A stretch of DNA of 64,000 nucleotides from Harmothoe impar (GCA_947462335.1 OX381715.1:36432650-36496649); one strand, 5' to 3'. Shown: positions 48,001-51,988, counted from the first letter of the stretch. Numbers and translations are program-made. Notes: generated by a model not told the origin, from the sequence alone.

Positions 48001-49750
48001 TACATGCTTAAAGCCGAAATTCCATCATCCGATGAAAGTCTATCATGTTAAACCTATGGACAAATCTCATCCGACGACCGAATCTCGGTCGATTTATGTC
48101 AGTGGAATACACGCTTTAGGTCCAACTTTTAAGATACTGGAGTATAACTATACCTTCTTCAAAGGTGAGAGTACCGAACGTGTCTCCATAAACAGGTGTC
48201 CCTGGTAGTTTGTTCCCGTCGGCAGCCTCGTTAAAACTGTAGTACAGGTCCGGTTTAGGGAGAGTCTGGGAGGCCACTGAAAGGGGAAAAATGAAAACAG
48301 CAGTATATTTTTTGCTGAAGATAACCTCATCAAAATCAATCTTCGCAAAATTCATAAAATGGTGTTATTTTTAGATTTTGATCGTGAAGTTCACATGGAA
48401 TATTTGACCATTTCTTAATTTTCATAGTTACTGGCAGAATCCGTCCTATTTTTTTTTACTATCTTTCAAATCCTTAATTTTTTTGGCCAAAAGATGATAC
48501 ATACATATACATACATATACATCTTTTATGCCTATAGTGGTGCCGCCATATGAGGCATATGATGTGGGTTGTCTATCAATGACATCATTATATTTTGACC
48601 TCCTCCCCCTTTAGTCATGTTTTAACGATAGCAAATTACTCACTTGCTGAATAAAAACTGATGAAAAACTAATGAAATATGAGACTTGATTACTGGTTTC
48701 TAATATTAAATCTAGATAGGAATTACCATATTTGAAGTATAATATTCTCCTTCCCCTTTATAACTCCCCCCAACCCTGCTTATTTTGGTGCCTTGAATGG
48801 ATACCCTTCAAATATACCAACCATGTAGACATTATGTTCCTTCAAATGCAAGAATGAGGCTTTTTTTACGCGGCAACAACCACAATTATTGTCATGTAAA
48901 CATAACGTACTGTCATATATAAGTGCCGAGGCACTTATTGATTTTGTGGCATGATTACCGCAAAAACTGGATAGCTCTCCCAAGTGAGAGGACAGACGTT
49001 CAGAGCGTTATCTTAATAAGACATCTTAAAGTCTTAATTCAGTGTCTTACCCAGGGCCGCTCTTATCATTAAAAATAAATCATTTCAAGCCAGCAACCAG
49101 CTCAGAGGAACTCAGGATGTCTCTAATAGAAGAAAAAGAAGAAAAAGAAGAAAAAGAAACGGGGGTTGGGGGGCAGAGCCCCCCATTACATACTAGTCGT
49201 AATAGTAATACTTTCAAAATATTATTTATTTTTAATGACATAAGCGGCCTCTACTAAAGTTAAGACTATTCAGACTGTCTTAAAAGTCTTATTAAGATAA
49301 CGCTCTGAACGTCTGTCCTCTCACTTGGGAGAGCTAACCCGTGCGTGCATGATTACCGCCGGTGCTTATACAAGACCTGCCTTCATTAAAGATCTGTTTT
49401 TAGTACTTAGTATATATTTGAAGACTCCTACCCCCTGTGCTTAGACCGGCGCTTATTCAAAACCTGGCCCCTAAATTCGAGGGTACAGTATATATATGTA
49501 TAATATGTAATATGTATTTATTTATACAATATGATATGATTAAAATATAGTTACTCACGGATGCAGTTCCTCTCTGGTTCTGCTGGGTACCAAGCATTAC
49601 TTTTACAGACGACGTCAAAGCCCCTGAAGTGTGTGCCGTGCTGTGCGTAACCCTGGTTACACGTGACCGTCATCCTGTCTCCCTCCATGCCGTCCATGCT
49701 GCCCCCGGACTGGTCGCTGTTTGAGGGGCCTACCTCGCTGCAGTCCCACG
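14250..49750 (-). CDS. Giant type I membrane protein: CCP1-LamG-CCP2..21-TSP1x2-TM
   Basis: Thirty exons, listed separately, join with consistent phases (almost all phase 1, so each domain is a shuffle-able cassette) into about 1,816 residues ending in TAA at 14250. Order from the visible N-terminus: one CCP/sushi domain, a LamG-like jelly roll over five exons, twenty more CCPs, two thrombospondin type 1 repeats, one transmembrane helix, a short basic cytoplasmic tail. CCP and LamG modules bind proteins and glycans on cell surfaces; TSP1 repeats are adhesion modules (family knowledge). The 5' end with signal peptide is missing. Not an orthologue of any named vertebrate gene I can identify; parts resemble SVEP1-like or polydom-like mosaics but the order differs. 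Role as a surface adhesion or recognition receptor is inference. Confidence 0.88.
14932..15150 (-). CDS. Exon: end of TSP1-1 and complete TSP1-2
   Basis: Acceptor ttgatttcctag, donor gtgagc. It supplies the last cysteines of the first TSP1 repeat (ECNTVPCP), then a second repeat with WGAWTQC, the CTEGTRTRSQTC core, GGAPC and the closing ECVLEC. The arginine and tryptophan pattern fits the layered W/R stack of TSP1 folds and a possible C-mannosylation site. Confidence 0.9.
15555..15683 (-). CDS. Exon: TSP1-1, N-terminal part
   Basis: Acceptor cccttgttacag, donor gtgagt, length 129 (phase 1 to phase 1). Translation shows the tryptophan ladder WGSWEVWTVC, then CSTGTRGRSRYC and GGKEC, the classic TSP1 core. 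It is separated from the last CCP by an intron of 7.9 kb that holds the retrotransposon. Confidence 0.9.
15962..16146 (-). repeat. Split direct repeat B2 (185 bp)
   Basis: Matches 16380-16564 over 185 bases; forms the 3' terminus of the retrotransposon. Confidence 0.93.
16187..16385 (-). repeat. Split direct repeat A2 (199 bp)
   Basis: Matches 21136-21334 over 199 bases. It overlaps B1 by the six bases 'cataat' at 16380-16385, which is the joined form of the two outer termini. Confidence 0.93.
16380..16564 (-). repeat. Split direct repeat B1 (185 bp)
   Basis: Copy of 15962-16146. The C-terminal codons and stop of the recombinase ORF (16551) lie inside this repeat. Confidence 0.93.
16551..17528 (-). 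CDS. Tyrosine recombinase of the Ngaro-like element
   Basis: About 325 codons open; the first in-frame ATG is only at 17360. The part before it reads like the N-terminal core-binding domain (LGRQTVTSYKAAVTDG, then QAEYYLVFGLSYAIDLLFP), so translation probably begins upstream without ATG. Catalytic residues are visible: first Arg in FLRTSNLL, the H-x-x-R box in HSLRRGG, then HGTW and the Tyr in AMSAYVPR. It would join the circular DNA intermediate to a target without leaving target-site duplication (family knowledge). The frame overlaps the RT ORF by ten bases. Confidence 0.9.
   Translation of the reverse strand, partial: YNLILATQLGRQTVTSYKAAVTDGTAKNRLKQAEYYLVFGLSYAIDLLFPTVADSCMFMQFLANSLESPQSRKNYVSGAKAWITDRGGDPLPLSSPHAKAVEKGAIRIGNYTPSPAPGLQPVHLVQACDILRRIPEGPTLTAAVTMGYFSFLRTSNLLSPTATLWGGPHTLKRKDVTINKNGLVVLLRTTKTITAMKDPLPLALPRIPGSCACPTTAWETYLSLVPGEPEGPAFLLSDGSPLTTQHMVNIPRKVLIVIGCPYAQSTSSHSLRRGGALAAQQSGATREAIKHHGTWKTDKAMSAYVPRQSSASVASAMATLFANQP
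17519..19624 (-). CDS. Reverse transcriptase / RNase H polyprotein
   Basis: 701 codons, uninterrupted. RT motifs include DLSRAYRQLRVD, TPPFGCRLSAAACQ and the catalytic box AYLDDF; RNase H follows with YHIDCDSSLTGGGGD, HTDNMGSQQAL and the final LADALSR. The N-terminal 200 residues are a low-similarity linker. It copies element RNA into DNA. The ATG at 19624 is 19 bases past the gag stop, suggesting reinitiation or an internal start. Confidence 0.93.
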   Translation of the reverse strand: MLPPTNVDNPFKVQPPDTSRAVESVTHRPPTKVSSGLKHSTTTPLKKCTQASGMSITERLLKLSDTAPPNKGPPAHIPMETAPQLCAHAEKTQLGLGYTHSVVDSVHLPLDFESTLCAPAPVNVGPAPADFAPVKAKYWPSLVQDQWQAHPETAYIYTATKATCLPNRLGARVPVPSGLNIKNWRHELANYHDVALCDYLEYGWPIGYTRPTPPNPAPNNHPSATRYPAHLQAFIDRELDLGGLIGPFSAPPFSDWCQLSPLMTAPKASSADRRIILDMSFPPGESVNDGITKNVIDGEYRPYTLPSIEDLCTKVLALGRGAYTWKGDLSRAYRQLRVDVVDLPLLAFKYNGSIYIDLTPPFGCRLSAAACQRTTNAMTYILAKNDCWTLAYLDDFCGASTTLHKATRDYETFLELASRLGVKLSADKCSPPATTMEWLGFKLDTVALSLTIPHPKLQEIVAHCETWLYRKSATKKEIQSLVGKLVHIGKCIPPARRFISRILSTLRRSPETGQVWLSNDFRADVRWFYTYAAKTNGRHLLKPPATEYHIDCDSSLTGGGGDSKTHYYDLTYDAAFKATYKDIVHREAANLLIAYRTLLPHDPQGLHVIIHTDNMGSQQALHTGKTKDPILAACARQLWVEAAIRDHTIQIVHKPGPLLPLADALSRQHLKSKVQEAQRLISLRSLKKAQHILPHPYFDII
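19644..21104 (-). CDS. Gag-like protein with C-terminal zinc-binding motif
   Basis: 486 codons from ATG at 21102-21104. The N-terminus is basic and A/P-rich with a likely coiled coil (LTTTVSQLQQRVQQIESRVD); the centre is an Ala/Pro linker. The C-terminus has a Cys/His cluster, CKAFNSQVGC then HHCAWCRHNLQ and a late H-x-x-x-x-C, typical of DIRS gag nucleic-acid-binding tails. The plus-strand frames across it are shadows. Confidence 0.85.
   Translation of the reverse strand: MPRGTKSKVPAMEPTATPKKSARVAARASKKAAAASKKAPAPPTTQLPQPAPHVPPTDLTTTVSQLQQRVQQIESRVDSSTATIMARLEEALPRAAVSTPPDLTAQDSQVDNSATVVTQTPAPSKAPTRPIALRPTPYPRPTAQADVAPDSAAPLPPAAAPLVTAHVPQPASHVPSHVAALLPPTLPVVPPAVAPPRQDNIFDLFADAIPTASVQAATQQASLPMCMAQANDPMLGEKVQVLLNSAHQLTQIKGRNTHPHHYIQRGPDRIKTTLNSLSELEYIYGLYRLRTDPRTPQADRSHLSQHAIHVAEDGAEFDWIQVRNWSEDLLTKIADGRLKWSDVLDIHSLRHGTARNAAGRRFHGNQVPVSLPHPAAASHAAYRYQPAAPQPQQHKSAAATSRPTAALGAPPQDARRMKPKAPLNRADTPCKAFNSQVGCTKPDSHVESGQPMAHHCAWCRHNLQRVHYHPEHSCRIKEEHLLPFQA
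21136..21334 (-). repeat. Split direct repeat A1 (199 bp), 5' end of the element
   Basis: Matches A2 at 16187-16385. It precedes the gag ATG by about 30 bases and should hold the promoter. Confidence 0.93.
21970..22050 (-). other. tRNA-like (Pol III A/B box) stretch
   Basis: On the minus strand 'tagtataatggtgaaagc' resembles a D-arm/A box and 'cccgggttctattctcggg' a T-arm/B box with pairing stem. The acceptor stem does not pair, so I call it tRNA-like or a pseudogene, not a tRNA. Confidence 0.45.
22393..22492 (-). other. tRNA-like B-box stretch
   Basis: Minus strand has 'gagttcgatccccatcc' (B box) about 50 bases after 'gctctgtggcctctctgtct'. No closed cloverleaf could be drawn. Confidence 0.35.
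22888..22962 (+). other. tRNA-like stretch near right end of the AACGTT element
   Basis: Plus strand 'ggctgtgtggtctaagcac' (A-box-like) then 'acaggttcgagtctaaagg' (B-box-like). It lies inward of the right AACGTT array. Confidence 0.4.
23570..23740 (-). CDS. Exon: CCP21
   Basis: Acceptor ttgccttcctcttcag, donor gttggt (weak but the only one that preserves phase 1). A complete CCP with four cysteines: NCKVIPPITNG start, FFACGAGFYMVG centre, SCDTHGQWSHDPPICK end. It is the last CCP before the 7.9-kb intron. Confidence 0.85.
24171..24276 (-). pseudogene. Decayed tandem copy of the 3' half of exon CCP20
   Basis: Repeats 24319-24424 at a spacing of 148 bases, including the donor gtaagtac and some intron. 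In the CCP reading frame the conserved Trp codon TGG is TGA (stop) and the last Cys TGC is TTC. It cannot be used as coding sequence but retains a good 5' splice site. Confidence 0.8.
24345..24533 (-). CDS. Exon: CCP20
   Basis: Acceptor cttctcacattaacag, donor gtaagt. Four cysteines: IRCPWPVLDG, LQFVCAEDYSYLQG, AECLFDGTWTQLPTC. Phase 1 at both ends. Confidence 0.9.
24830..25084. mobile_element. MITE related to the 3265-3830 family
   Basis: Begins 'tactgtaaaacattgtg' and ends with inverted 'cgtgagacagta'; contains 'aagccgcacccc'. It sits in the intron between CCP19 and CCP20. Confidence 0.5.
25366..25551 (-). CDS. Exon: CCP19
   Basis: Acceptor ctctttaactttcag, donor gtgagt. Four cysteines: IPCAPLTVLNS, NVLCNLGYMIDV, DVMCGLNGTWQPQVTC. 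Two N-glycosylation sequons (NNS, NGT). Confidence 0.9.
25708..25883. mobile_element. TTAA-flanked MITE (CCCTTTA ends)
   Basis: TTAA, then ccctttagggcc, and at the other end ggccttaaaggg, then TTAA. CCC...GGG ends with TTAA duplication are the hallmark of piggyBac-type insertion. The inside has two copies of 'ctatagt' words. Same family at 38596-38789, 50351-50591 and others. Confidence 0.7.
26108..26290 (-). CDS. Exon: CCP18
   Basis: Acceptor atatgatttacag, donor gtaagt. Four cysteines: IHCPPISLPL, GRCEVGYVAAGG, DVRCDQKGVI, LQCE. The usual Trp before the fourth cysteine is absent. Confidence 0.85.
27285..27437. mobile_element. Short MITE with TACAGTAAAACTTGG ends
   Basis: Left 'tacagtaaaacttgg' and right 'ccaagttttacagta' are nearly perfect inverted repeats 150 bases apart, in the intron downstream of CCP17. 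Confidence 0.65.
27496..27672 (-). CDS. Exon: CCP17
   Basis: Acceptor tgtttcag, donor gtgagt. KKCPTLTAEHSG, LNVTCDTTFRLPGG, TQCQSNGHWTHDEDC: a canonical four-cysteine CCP. Confidence 0.92.
28230..28409 (-). CDS. Exon: CCP16
   Basis: Acceptor ctctttcag, donor gtacga. RACNGRPAAQYQL, AHCLPGYVLYTGS, LTCDSQGKWGATKC; four cysteines and the conserved Trp. Confidence 0.9.
28629..28651 (-). pseudogene. Micro-duplicate of the 3' end of exon CCP15
   Basis: 'cactggcagtgttctagtgt' repeats the exon-end sequence 'cactggcagggttctagtgt' found about 38 bases away at 28667-28690, carrying a second GT beside the real donor. Confidence 0.6.
28669..28845 (-). CDS. Exon: CCP15
   Basis: Acceptor cattgtgttag, donor gtgagt. 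VTCNVTGPAYTSP, KLVQCQEGYETANS, TQCTADGTWDTLEPC: four cysteines. Confidence 0.92.
29148..29324 (-). CDS. Exon: CCP14, lacking cysteines 1 and 3
   Basis: Acceptor aacttattgtag, donor gtgagc, phase 1 both sides, no stop. The framework is clear (VTLTCESGYRFVSS, TDGSWDGTDSCE), but the first cysteine position reads ITSEP (Ser) and the third reads LTVLTDG (Val). In CCP folds Cys1 pairs with Cys3 and Cys2 with Cys4, so exactly one disulfide has been removed as a pair while the other is kept. The exon is otherwise intact, suggesting a tolerated or selected change. Confidence 0.85.
29650..29826 (-). CDS. Exon: CCP13
   Basis: Acceptor attgcctgtttcag, donor gtaagt. FTCEDLIIPNSN, LLGECHSGYKTDD, AVKCNIDLTWADIHNC: four cysteines; sequons NVT and NST. 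Confidence 0.9.
30241..30420 (-). CDS. Exon: CCP12
   Basis: Acceptor ttttttgcag, donor gtatgc. VNCTEVYVEDSD, ITVTCNDGRLSH, TMYCQEDGTYDNPQTC: four cysteines, Tyr replacing the usual Trp. Confidence 0.88.
31008..31190 (-). CDS. Exon: CCP11, with a fifth cysteine
   Basis: Acceptor caatttctag, donor gtgggt. IPCRANTPANCVDIY, VVECVTGHRDPEDP, ITRCTGEGQWSNLRAC. The extra cysteine in PANC is unpaired inside the domain, so it may pair with another chain or domain (inference). Confidence 0.88.
31540..31684 (-). CDS. Exon: CCP10, second half
   Basis: Acceptor gttatattgtag, donor gtaagt. VVCKYGYITHADYG, YHTECLHTGEW, SITCQ. It joins in phase 0 to 32149-32225; this is the only CCP in the array split by an intron. 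Confidence 0.9.
31737..31875 (-). pseudogene. Two decayed tandem copies of the 5' end of exon CCP10b
   Basis: 'ccatagtcagcgtgggtgat' and then 'gccacaggcagtatgggtga' repeat the exon edge 'ccatagtcagcatgggtgat' at spacings of about 85 bases, each dragging along intron. Acceptor AGs are lost in the nearer copy. Confidence 0.75.
32149..32225 (-). CDS. Exon: CCP10, first half
   Basis: Acceptor cttgccccttgcag, donor gtgagt, length 77 (phase 1 in, phase 0 out). TPCYTPEPYGTVSGDLNMLY is the start of a CCP completed by 31540-31684. Confidence 0.88.
33355..33646. mobile_element. 292-bp MITE with inverted ends and internal 'tttgacc' repeats
   Basis: Left 'aggctgtgtctcacaagatc' is mirrored by right 'gatttagtgaaacacagcct'. 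The inside repeats 'gtgccatctttgac' in tandem on the left and its complement on the right, giving a long hairpin. Lies in the CCP9-CCP10 intron. Confidence 0.75.
33746..33970 (-). CDS. Exon: CCP9 (long-loop type)
   Basis: Acceptor ttctcgttag, donor gtgagt. IPCHHAAPEGTQSG, FDVVCDVGYITTP, NLNYRHLRKFTYNTTC, NGTWDHVELC. Like CCP3-10 it carries a long insertion between cysteines 2 and 3. Confidence 0.92.
34465..34689 (-). CDS. Exon: CCP8 (long-loop type)
   Basis: Acceptor atcttttcaag, donor gtgagt. TPCKSPAPADTVLEG, IEVTCLTGYVTSL, TAYNTTCGTDGEWTHTMHC. An inverted fossil copy of this exon lies at 37394-37775. Confidence 0.92.
34990..35172 (-). repeat. tRNA-derived SINE-like repeat
   Basis: On the minus strand 'ggtgtagcggtagcattctc' (A box/D-arm) is followed by 'ccggggctcgattccccg' (T-arm with a perfect five-pair stem and B box). 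The acceptor stem pairs only in part. A GC-rich tail extends toward 35172. Best read as a tRNA-derived SINE or tRNA pseudogene in the CCP7-CCP8 intron. Confidence 0.55.
35428..35570. mobile_element. 143-bp palindromic MITE
   Basis: Arms 'gaataaactcgcctggc' and 'gccaggcgagtttatt' are inverted; the centre holds two 'tttttcttaaaacta' copies facing a third. Almost the entire sequence can fold into a hairpin. Confidence 0.75.
35611..35829 (-). CDS. Exon: CCP7 (long-loop type)
   Basis: Acceptor taaaatttcag, donor gtaagt. TFCNEPGPENTNGEG, NPTCNDGYITSN, VDNYRTVRINTYNLWC, YAPYLNC. Conserved Trp replaced by Tyr. Confidence 0.9.
36822..37040 (-). CDS. Exon: CCP6 (long-loop type)
   Basis: Acceptor attgttacag, donor gtaagt. 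TPCYHPAPNNTSTG, FMVTCTPGHITHP, NYTATCQADGDWSKTSHC; several N-glycosylation sequons. Confidence 0.92.
37394..37775 (+). pseudogene. Inverted fossil CCP exon interrupted by a MITE
   Basis: On the plus strand (opposite to the gene) 37394-37540 reads TPCKSPGPADIVLEG, IEVKCLTSYMTSL and DIDY, closely matching CCP8; even the acceptor ttcttttcaag is conserved. After the MITE the copy resumes as GNYRSVMTTAYNT and then decays (expected cysteine lost). It is an exon-plus-flank duplication in inverted orientation inside the CCP5-CCP6 intron. Confidence 0.85.
37543..37723. mobile_element. 181-bp MITE inside the fossil CCP exon
   Basis: Ends 'ccgtaccgttgcg' and 'cgcgatggtacgg' flanked by TA on both sides (37541-37542 and 37724-37725). 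Removing the element and one TA restores the CCP reading GAC-TAT-GGT-AAC, proving the insertion boundaries. Same family as 12231-12415, in reverse orientation. Confidence 0.92.
37824..38045 (-). CDS. Exon: CCP5 (long-loop type)
   Basis: Acceptor cttgcag, donor gtaagt. TPCFRRQPLHTTG, LNISCKPGFITSL, FNYRDIRLREYPAMC, NGNWNMTHGC. Confidence 0.92.
38596..38789. mobile_element. TTAA-flanked MITE (CCCTTTAAGGGC ends)
   Basis: TTAA-ccctttaagggc ... ccttaaaggg-TTAA. The inside carries the family phrases 'gcatgatgcatgaatgcagc' and 'gagtaactcggcagtgctgc'. Non-autonomous piggyBac-type by its ends (inference). Confidence 0.75.
39418..39645 (-). CDS. Exon: CCP4 (long-loop type)
   Basis: Acceptor cattcttgttgcag, donor gtaggt. 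TPCYLPTPLNHADN, VSTSCATGYITTN, FTNYRDKGSSTYSSEC, NGTFTTLQEC; Phe replaces the usual Trp. Confidence 0.9.
40694..40906. mobile_element. 213-bp MITE with 29-bp inverted ends
   Basis: 'cactgcatgaatgttggcat' at the left is mirrored by 'atgccaacgtttatgcagtg' at the right. It ends only 23 bases from the donor of exon CCP3. Confidence 0.75.
40929..41138 (-). CDS. Exon: CCP3
   Basis: Acceptor tttatttcgcag, donor gtgagt. YKCRANTLNTDRV, YMVTCEEGYLHAYG, LSNYSTTCQQNLTWSLVVNC; four cysteines. Confidence 0.9.
41475..41640 (-). pseudogene. Two decayed tandem copies of the 3' end of exon CCP2
   Basis: 'gttaacttaccagtgcatct' (about 41479) and 'gttaacttactgatacatgt' (about 41556) repeat the exon edge 'gttaacttaccgatacatgt' at 41645, with units of about 80-90 bases. 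One copy keeps an intact GTAAG donor, the other is changed to gtaagtt-like cagtaag. Confidence 0.8.
41655..41861 (-). CDS. Exon: CCP2, paralogue of CCP1
   Basis: Acceptor tatttgtag, donor gtaagt. VDCSEPGPLYSDQQG, VQVTCVTDYVQYST, SLTCGGSMGG, DNRTC. The start DCSEPGPLYSDQQG mirrors CCP1 (DCSEVGPSNSDQSG), so the LamG unit is bracketed by a duplicated CCP pair. Confidence 0.92.
41887..42076. mobile_element. Partial element sharing the ACCCGTTTTAACGAAAT end
   Basis: Ends 'atttcgttaaaacgggtcac' and shares internal text with 21460-21615. It is the same family as the host element at 21335-23240 without the nested insert. Confidence 0.6.
42449..42568 (-). CDS. Exon: LamG-like domain, part 5
   Basis: Acceptor cacattag, donor gtaagt. 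SYMGHDTYKGRCVIDELVAW matches the final strand of LamG/pentraxin jelly rolls (usually ...G.IDEVRIW), with a cysteine before the IDE motif. Joins phase 1 to CCP2. Confidence 0.88.
43090..43227 (-). CDS. Exon: LamG-like domain, part 4
   Basis: Acceptor tcctcctacag, donor gtaaga. GVWYHISFTFSLTDGPIFYI is the classic LamG 'W.H.a.t....g..lYvdG' strand. Its acceptor is the edge of the neighbouring minisatellite. Confidence 0.9.
43236..44095. repeat. Minisatellite derived from the intron's own 3' splice site
   Basis: About 860 bases of imperfect units of 12-24 bases around 'gaaacaggacaactgtagga'. On the gene strand a unit reads 'tcctgtttctgttcctacag', almost identical to the real acceptor 'cctgtttctcctcctacag' at 43228. 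It therefore contains many decoy acceptors with pyrimidine tracts. Long minus-strand frames rich in C, F, S and V here are repeat artefacts. Confidence 0.88.
44539..44713 (-). CDS. Exon: LamG-like domain, part 3
   Basis: Acceptor ctatattgaattcag, donor gtaaga; phase 0 in, phase 1 out. Continues FW|VKFPSLALAPRHFYIL, a LamG 'sFWvk' strand followed by SDGIFFALLVSEFRVHL. Confidence 0.88.
44756..44838. repeat. (TA)n microsatellite
   Basis: About forty uninterrupted TA dinucleotides in the LamG 2-3 intron. Confidence 0.95.
44934..45020. repeat. (CA)n then (TA)n microsatellite
   Basis: About 26 CA dinucleotides followed by about 17 TA dinucleotides. Confidence 0.95.
45236..45345. mobile_element. 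Hairpin repeat in LamG intron
   Basis: 'ggcacttttaaaggggcatt' and 'gagaatgccactttaaaaaa' are imperfect inverted repeats. Words like 'aaaatcgacacgg' around it (45190-45440) also occur near 1240-1290. Confidence 0.5.
45500..45690. mobile_element. TTAA MITE copy, right end eroded
   Basis: Starts TTAA-ccctttgaatcc and ends ggccttaaagggtaaa; contains two 'cgactatagttgacgctagg' words, related to the 25708-25883 copy. Confidence 0.55.
45724..45857 (-). CDS. Exon: LamG-like domain, part 2
   Basis: Acceptor ccgacccttgtag, donor gtaggt; phase 1 in, phase 0 out. MLGQALHLNEDAS and NGLTMSFW match 'G.ALxf.G' and 'ftvsFWvr' of LamG-like jelly rolls; DECFANLNNC looks like a domain-specific disulfide loop. 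Confidence 0.9.
45870..47874. other. LamG intron without recognised features
   Basis: AT-rich intron between LamG parts 1 and 2. Small open frames (for example 46471-46653 and 46898-47095) lack domains and splice sites. A TTGA tetranucleotide run is at 47830-47850. Confidence 0.5.
47875..48120. mobile_element. MITE copy, same family as 10712-10850
   Basis: Begins 'cctaaaggcagtattccact' and ends 'agtggaatacacgctttagg'. It looks like two family units head to tail, meeting near 47998-48010. It stops 34 bases from LamG exon 1. Confidence 0.7.
48154..48276 (-). CDS. Exon: LamG-like domain, part 1
   Basis: Acceptor cccctttcag, donor gtatag. LPKPDLYYSFNEAADGNKLP is the 'YySFde..gn...' opening of LamG-type folds. 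Phase 1 both sides. Confidence 0.88.
49355..49490. mobile_element. Degenerate copy of the TACCGTACCG MITE
   Basis: 'ggcgcttattcaaaacc', 'gaccggcgc' and 'gattaccgccggtgcttat' echo 12231-12415, with many changes and eroded ends. Confidence 0.45.
49559..49750 (-). CDS. Exon: CCP1, first supported exon
   Basis: Acceptor gtttgtgtttaccag, donor gtgagt. WDCSEVGPSNSDQSGG, MTVTCNQGYAQHG, DVVCKSNAWYPAEPERNC. It starts by completing a codon (phase 1), so at least one exon lies upstream; I did not identify it with confidence. Confidence 0.9.
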
Positions 49751-50350
49751 CTGGTAAACACAAACACCACCACCAGCAGAAGAGGTATTAGTAACACTGT
49801 ATATGTTTTGTGCAGATATAGGGTAGATTCAACCAAATTCAGCCACCTACCTCAAGGCAGCCACCCCCTCCAGGGTGGATAAAGAAGCAAGTTGTAAACT
49901 AAAAGTACCAACTTGTTGAATGTCATTCAACCAGATATGAACCTCCATCCAATATCAGTGTGCTATTTATCCACCCTGGCCCAGTGGACACAGAGCATTG
50001 AGTCAACATTGATACATGGTTGTCAATGTTGATTCAACGTTGAACAGAAATTTGTACCCACTGGGGCATGGGGGTGGCTGACTTGAGGTGTGTGGCCGAC
50101 TTTGGGTGAACTTACTCTACAGACAATGTTCTCTCTCCTCTATTCATTGGACATCACAGACAGAACAGTACACTTACAATCCACCATTCACTCATCTCAC
50201 ATCTCCCGTCAGGCCCCCCGATCCACAGAGGTGGACTTGAAGTATAAGGAGAAGTCATGTTAGAGATACAGGAAAGAGAAAGGACGAGACAAGAGTTTTG
50301 ATGTTGAAGTTTATGATGGTGTTGAAGGTTGCCGCATCATCCATGTGAAT

Positions 50351-50591
50351 TTAACCCTCTAAGGGCAGCATAATGCTTTATTGCACTATTTCCCATTGTC
50401 ATCATTATGCATGAATGCAGCCCTGGGGGAGAGACTCTGTGTATCATGCCAATCCTACAGAGGTAATAAACTGCCAAACAGTCGGCATGATGCATGAACA
50501 TAGTACTGTGAGTTACTCACTGGTATTGCATTGGTGCATCATAACAACATAACAGTAACAATAAAGCGTCATGTGGTCCATAAAGGGTTAA
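50351..50591. mobile_element. TTAA-flanked MITE copy
   Basis: TTAA-ccctctaagggcagc ... ccataaaggg-TTAA, with two internal 'ggcatgatgcatgaa'-type segments. Confidence 0.7.
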
Positions 50592-50839
50592 ATTCTGCTG
50601 CGTAGTCCCTCTTTTATTTCTGCCTATCCTGGAAAAATAAACATAATTTTTACTGATCACAACCACTCGGACAGAATGTTAATGATGCTTACCTTATATG
50701 TGGACTACCTATCTTACCACAATTGATGTATATTTAACAGGAACCTTAACACAGATGTATTCAATGCTCTCAATTGCCGTACAATGCCTTGATTCTCCAA
50801 TGAAATCTGGGATAAAAAGAAAGAAGATGTTTATAAAAG

Positions 50840-51005
50840 GATTCAAAGACAGAGGGTGAAAGGGAGAGACGGACAGACAGACAGACATAGAGTTGGGTAG
50901 AGACAGACAGAGACAGACAGGGACAAGGAGAGACAGAGAAGGACAGAGAGAGACAGAGAGGGTGAGAGACAGTGAGAGACAGAGGGAGAGGCAGAGATGC
51001 ACATG
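50840..51005. repeat. GA/GACA-rich simple repeat
   Basis: Irregular GACA/GAGA units such as 'gagacagacagagacagaca'. It causes Leu/Ser-rich false frames on the minus strand. Confidence 0.9.
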
Positions 51006-51146
51006 GGTCTTCAAAGACAGAAATACTGTGCAGACTACATGTACACTTTAAAATACTAATTAGGAAGTTTATATGTGTCAAATACCTTACATAGAAAATT
51101 GGTAGTTGGTAGACTGAGATATTGAATTTGACAAATCCACACTTAC

Positions 51147-51216
51147 TCATCACATAGAAGTTTCCCCATGCTAAATCTAAGAATATGTTCAATTCCCCTC
51201 CGGCTGCCACCAATGC
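51147..51216 (-). CDS. Possible upstream exon of the CCP gene
   Basis: Acceptor taccgcag and a strong donor gtaagtg bound an open segment reading ALVAAGGELNIFLDLAWGNF, ending in phase 1 as CCP1 requires. No domain is recognisable, and the acceptor tract is weak. It could be a linker exon or chance. Confidence 0.25.
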
Positions 51217-51988
51217 CTGCGGTACTTGTGAGCTTCCTCCACCTCAATATGCCAGCTGTCAACAGTCAAGTCCAATTCTTCAGTATTGATGGTATTCAGT
51301 CCTTTGTTAGTTATTGTGTTTGACTTAAAGACAAGTGTTACTAATTGATTACAGCACTAGCTGTTCTTTGTTCTCTGGATGTAAAGTGTTCATGGCTGAC
51401 TGGCCGTGACTCCATCACCCCTGCCCTTGGACAATAGATGCGAACCACTGTCACGCCCGAGTCCACAATGTCGTAGCAGACCTCATCAATATACTAAGGG
51501 TGTGTGTTCATGTTTAAAGCATGGCCGTTCAGTACTTGCCAACTGCTTCCCTAGTTTGAAAGTTGTTTACAACTTTACTTTGCAAACTCTGAAATGGCAG
51601 AAAGTATTACCATTAGGCCCCTCTATATAACACCCTTGTTTCTCATCCCCAAGCAATGAGCATTATGACGAGGGCGCTTTATTTTGCCTTCTTTGCTGAG
51701 GGTTGAATAGGTATAGGGAAATGTAGGTTCTCGCTGAACTAAATTCATGTTTAAGTAATCAGTAGATAAAAGATCTATGCTGAAAATTCATGGCTTGGTT
51801 GTGAGAAACAAGTCTCTTTGCAATGTCCTTAGCAATAAACTGGAAACTTACCATGTCCAGAGACAGATGGAGTGAGTGTAACATCGGCCATTTCTATTTT
51901 TCCTGCCGCCTGCTTCCTACAGTACTTATACATTTCACCATTATCTATGTCCTCCCTGACATGTCCTGCTCTTTGTTATTGATGCTAT

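Noticed and set aside
50712..50813. Minus-strand segment with good acceptor (tttttatcccag) and donor (gtaaga)
   Set aside because: No frame gives the phase needed to join CCP1, and no domain is visible; kept out of the exon list.
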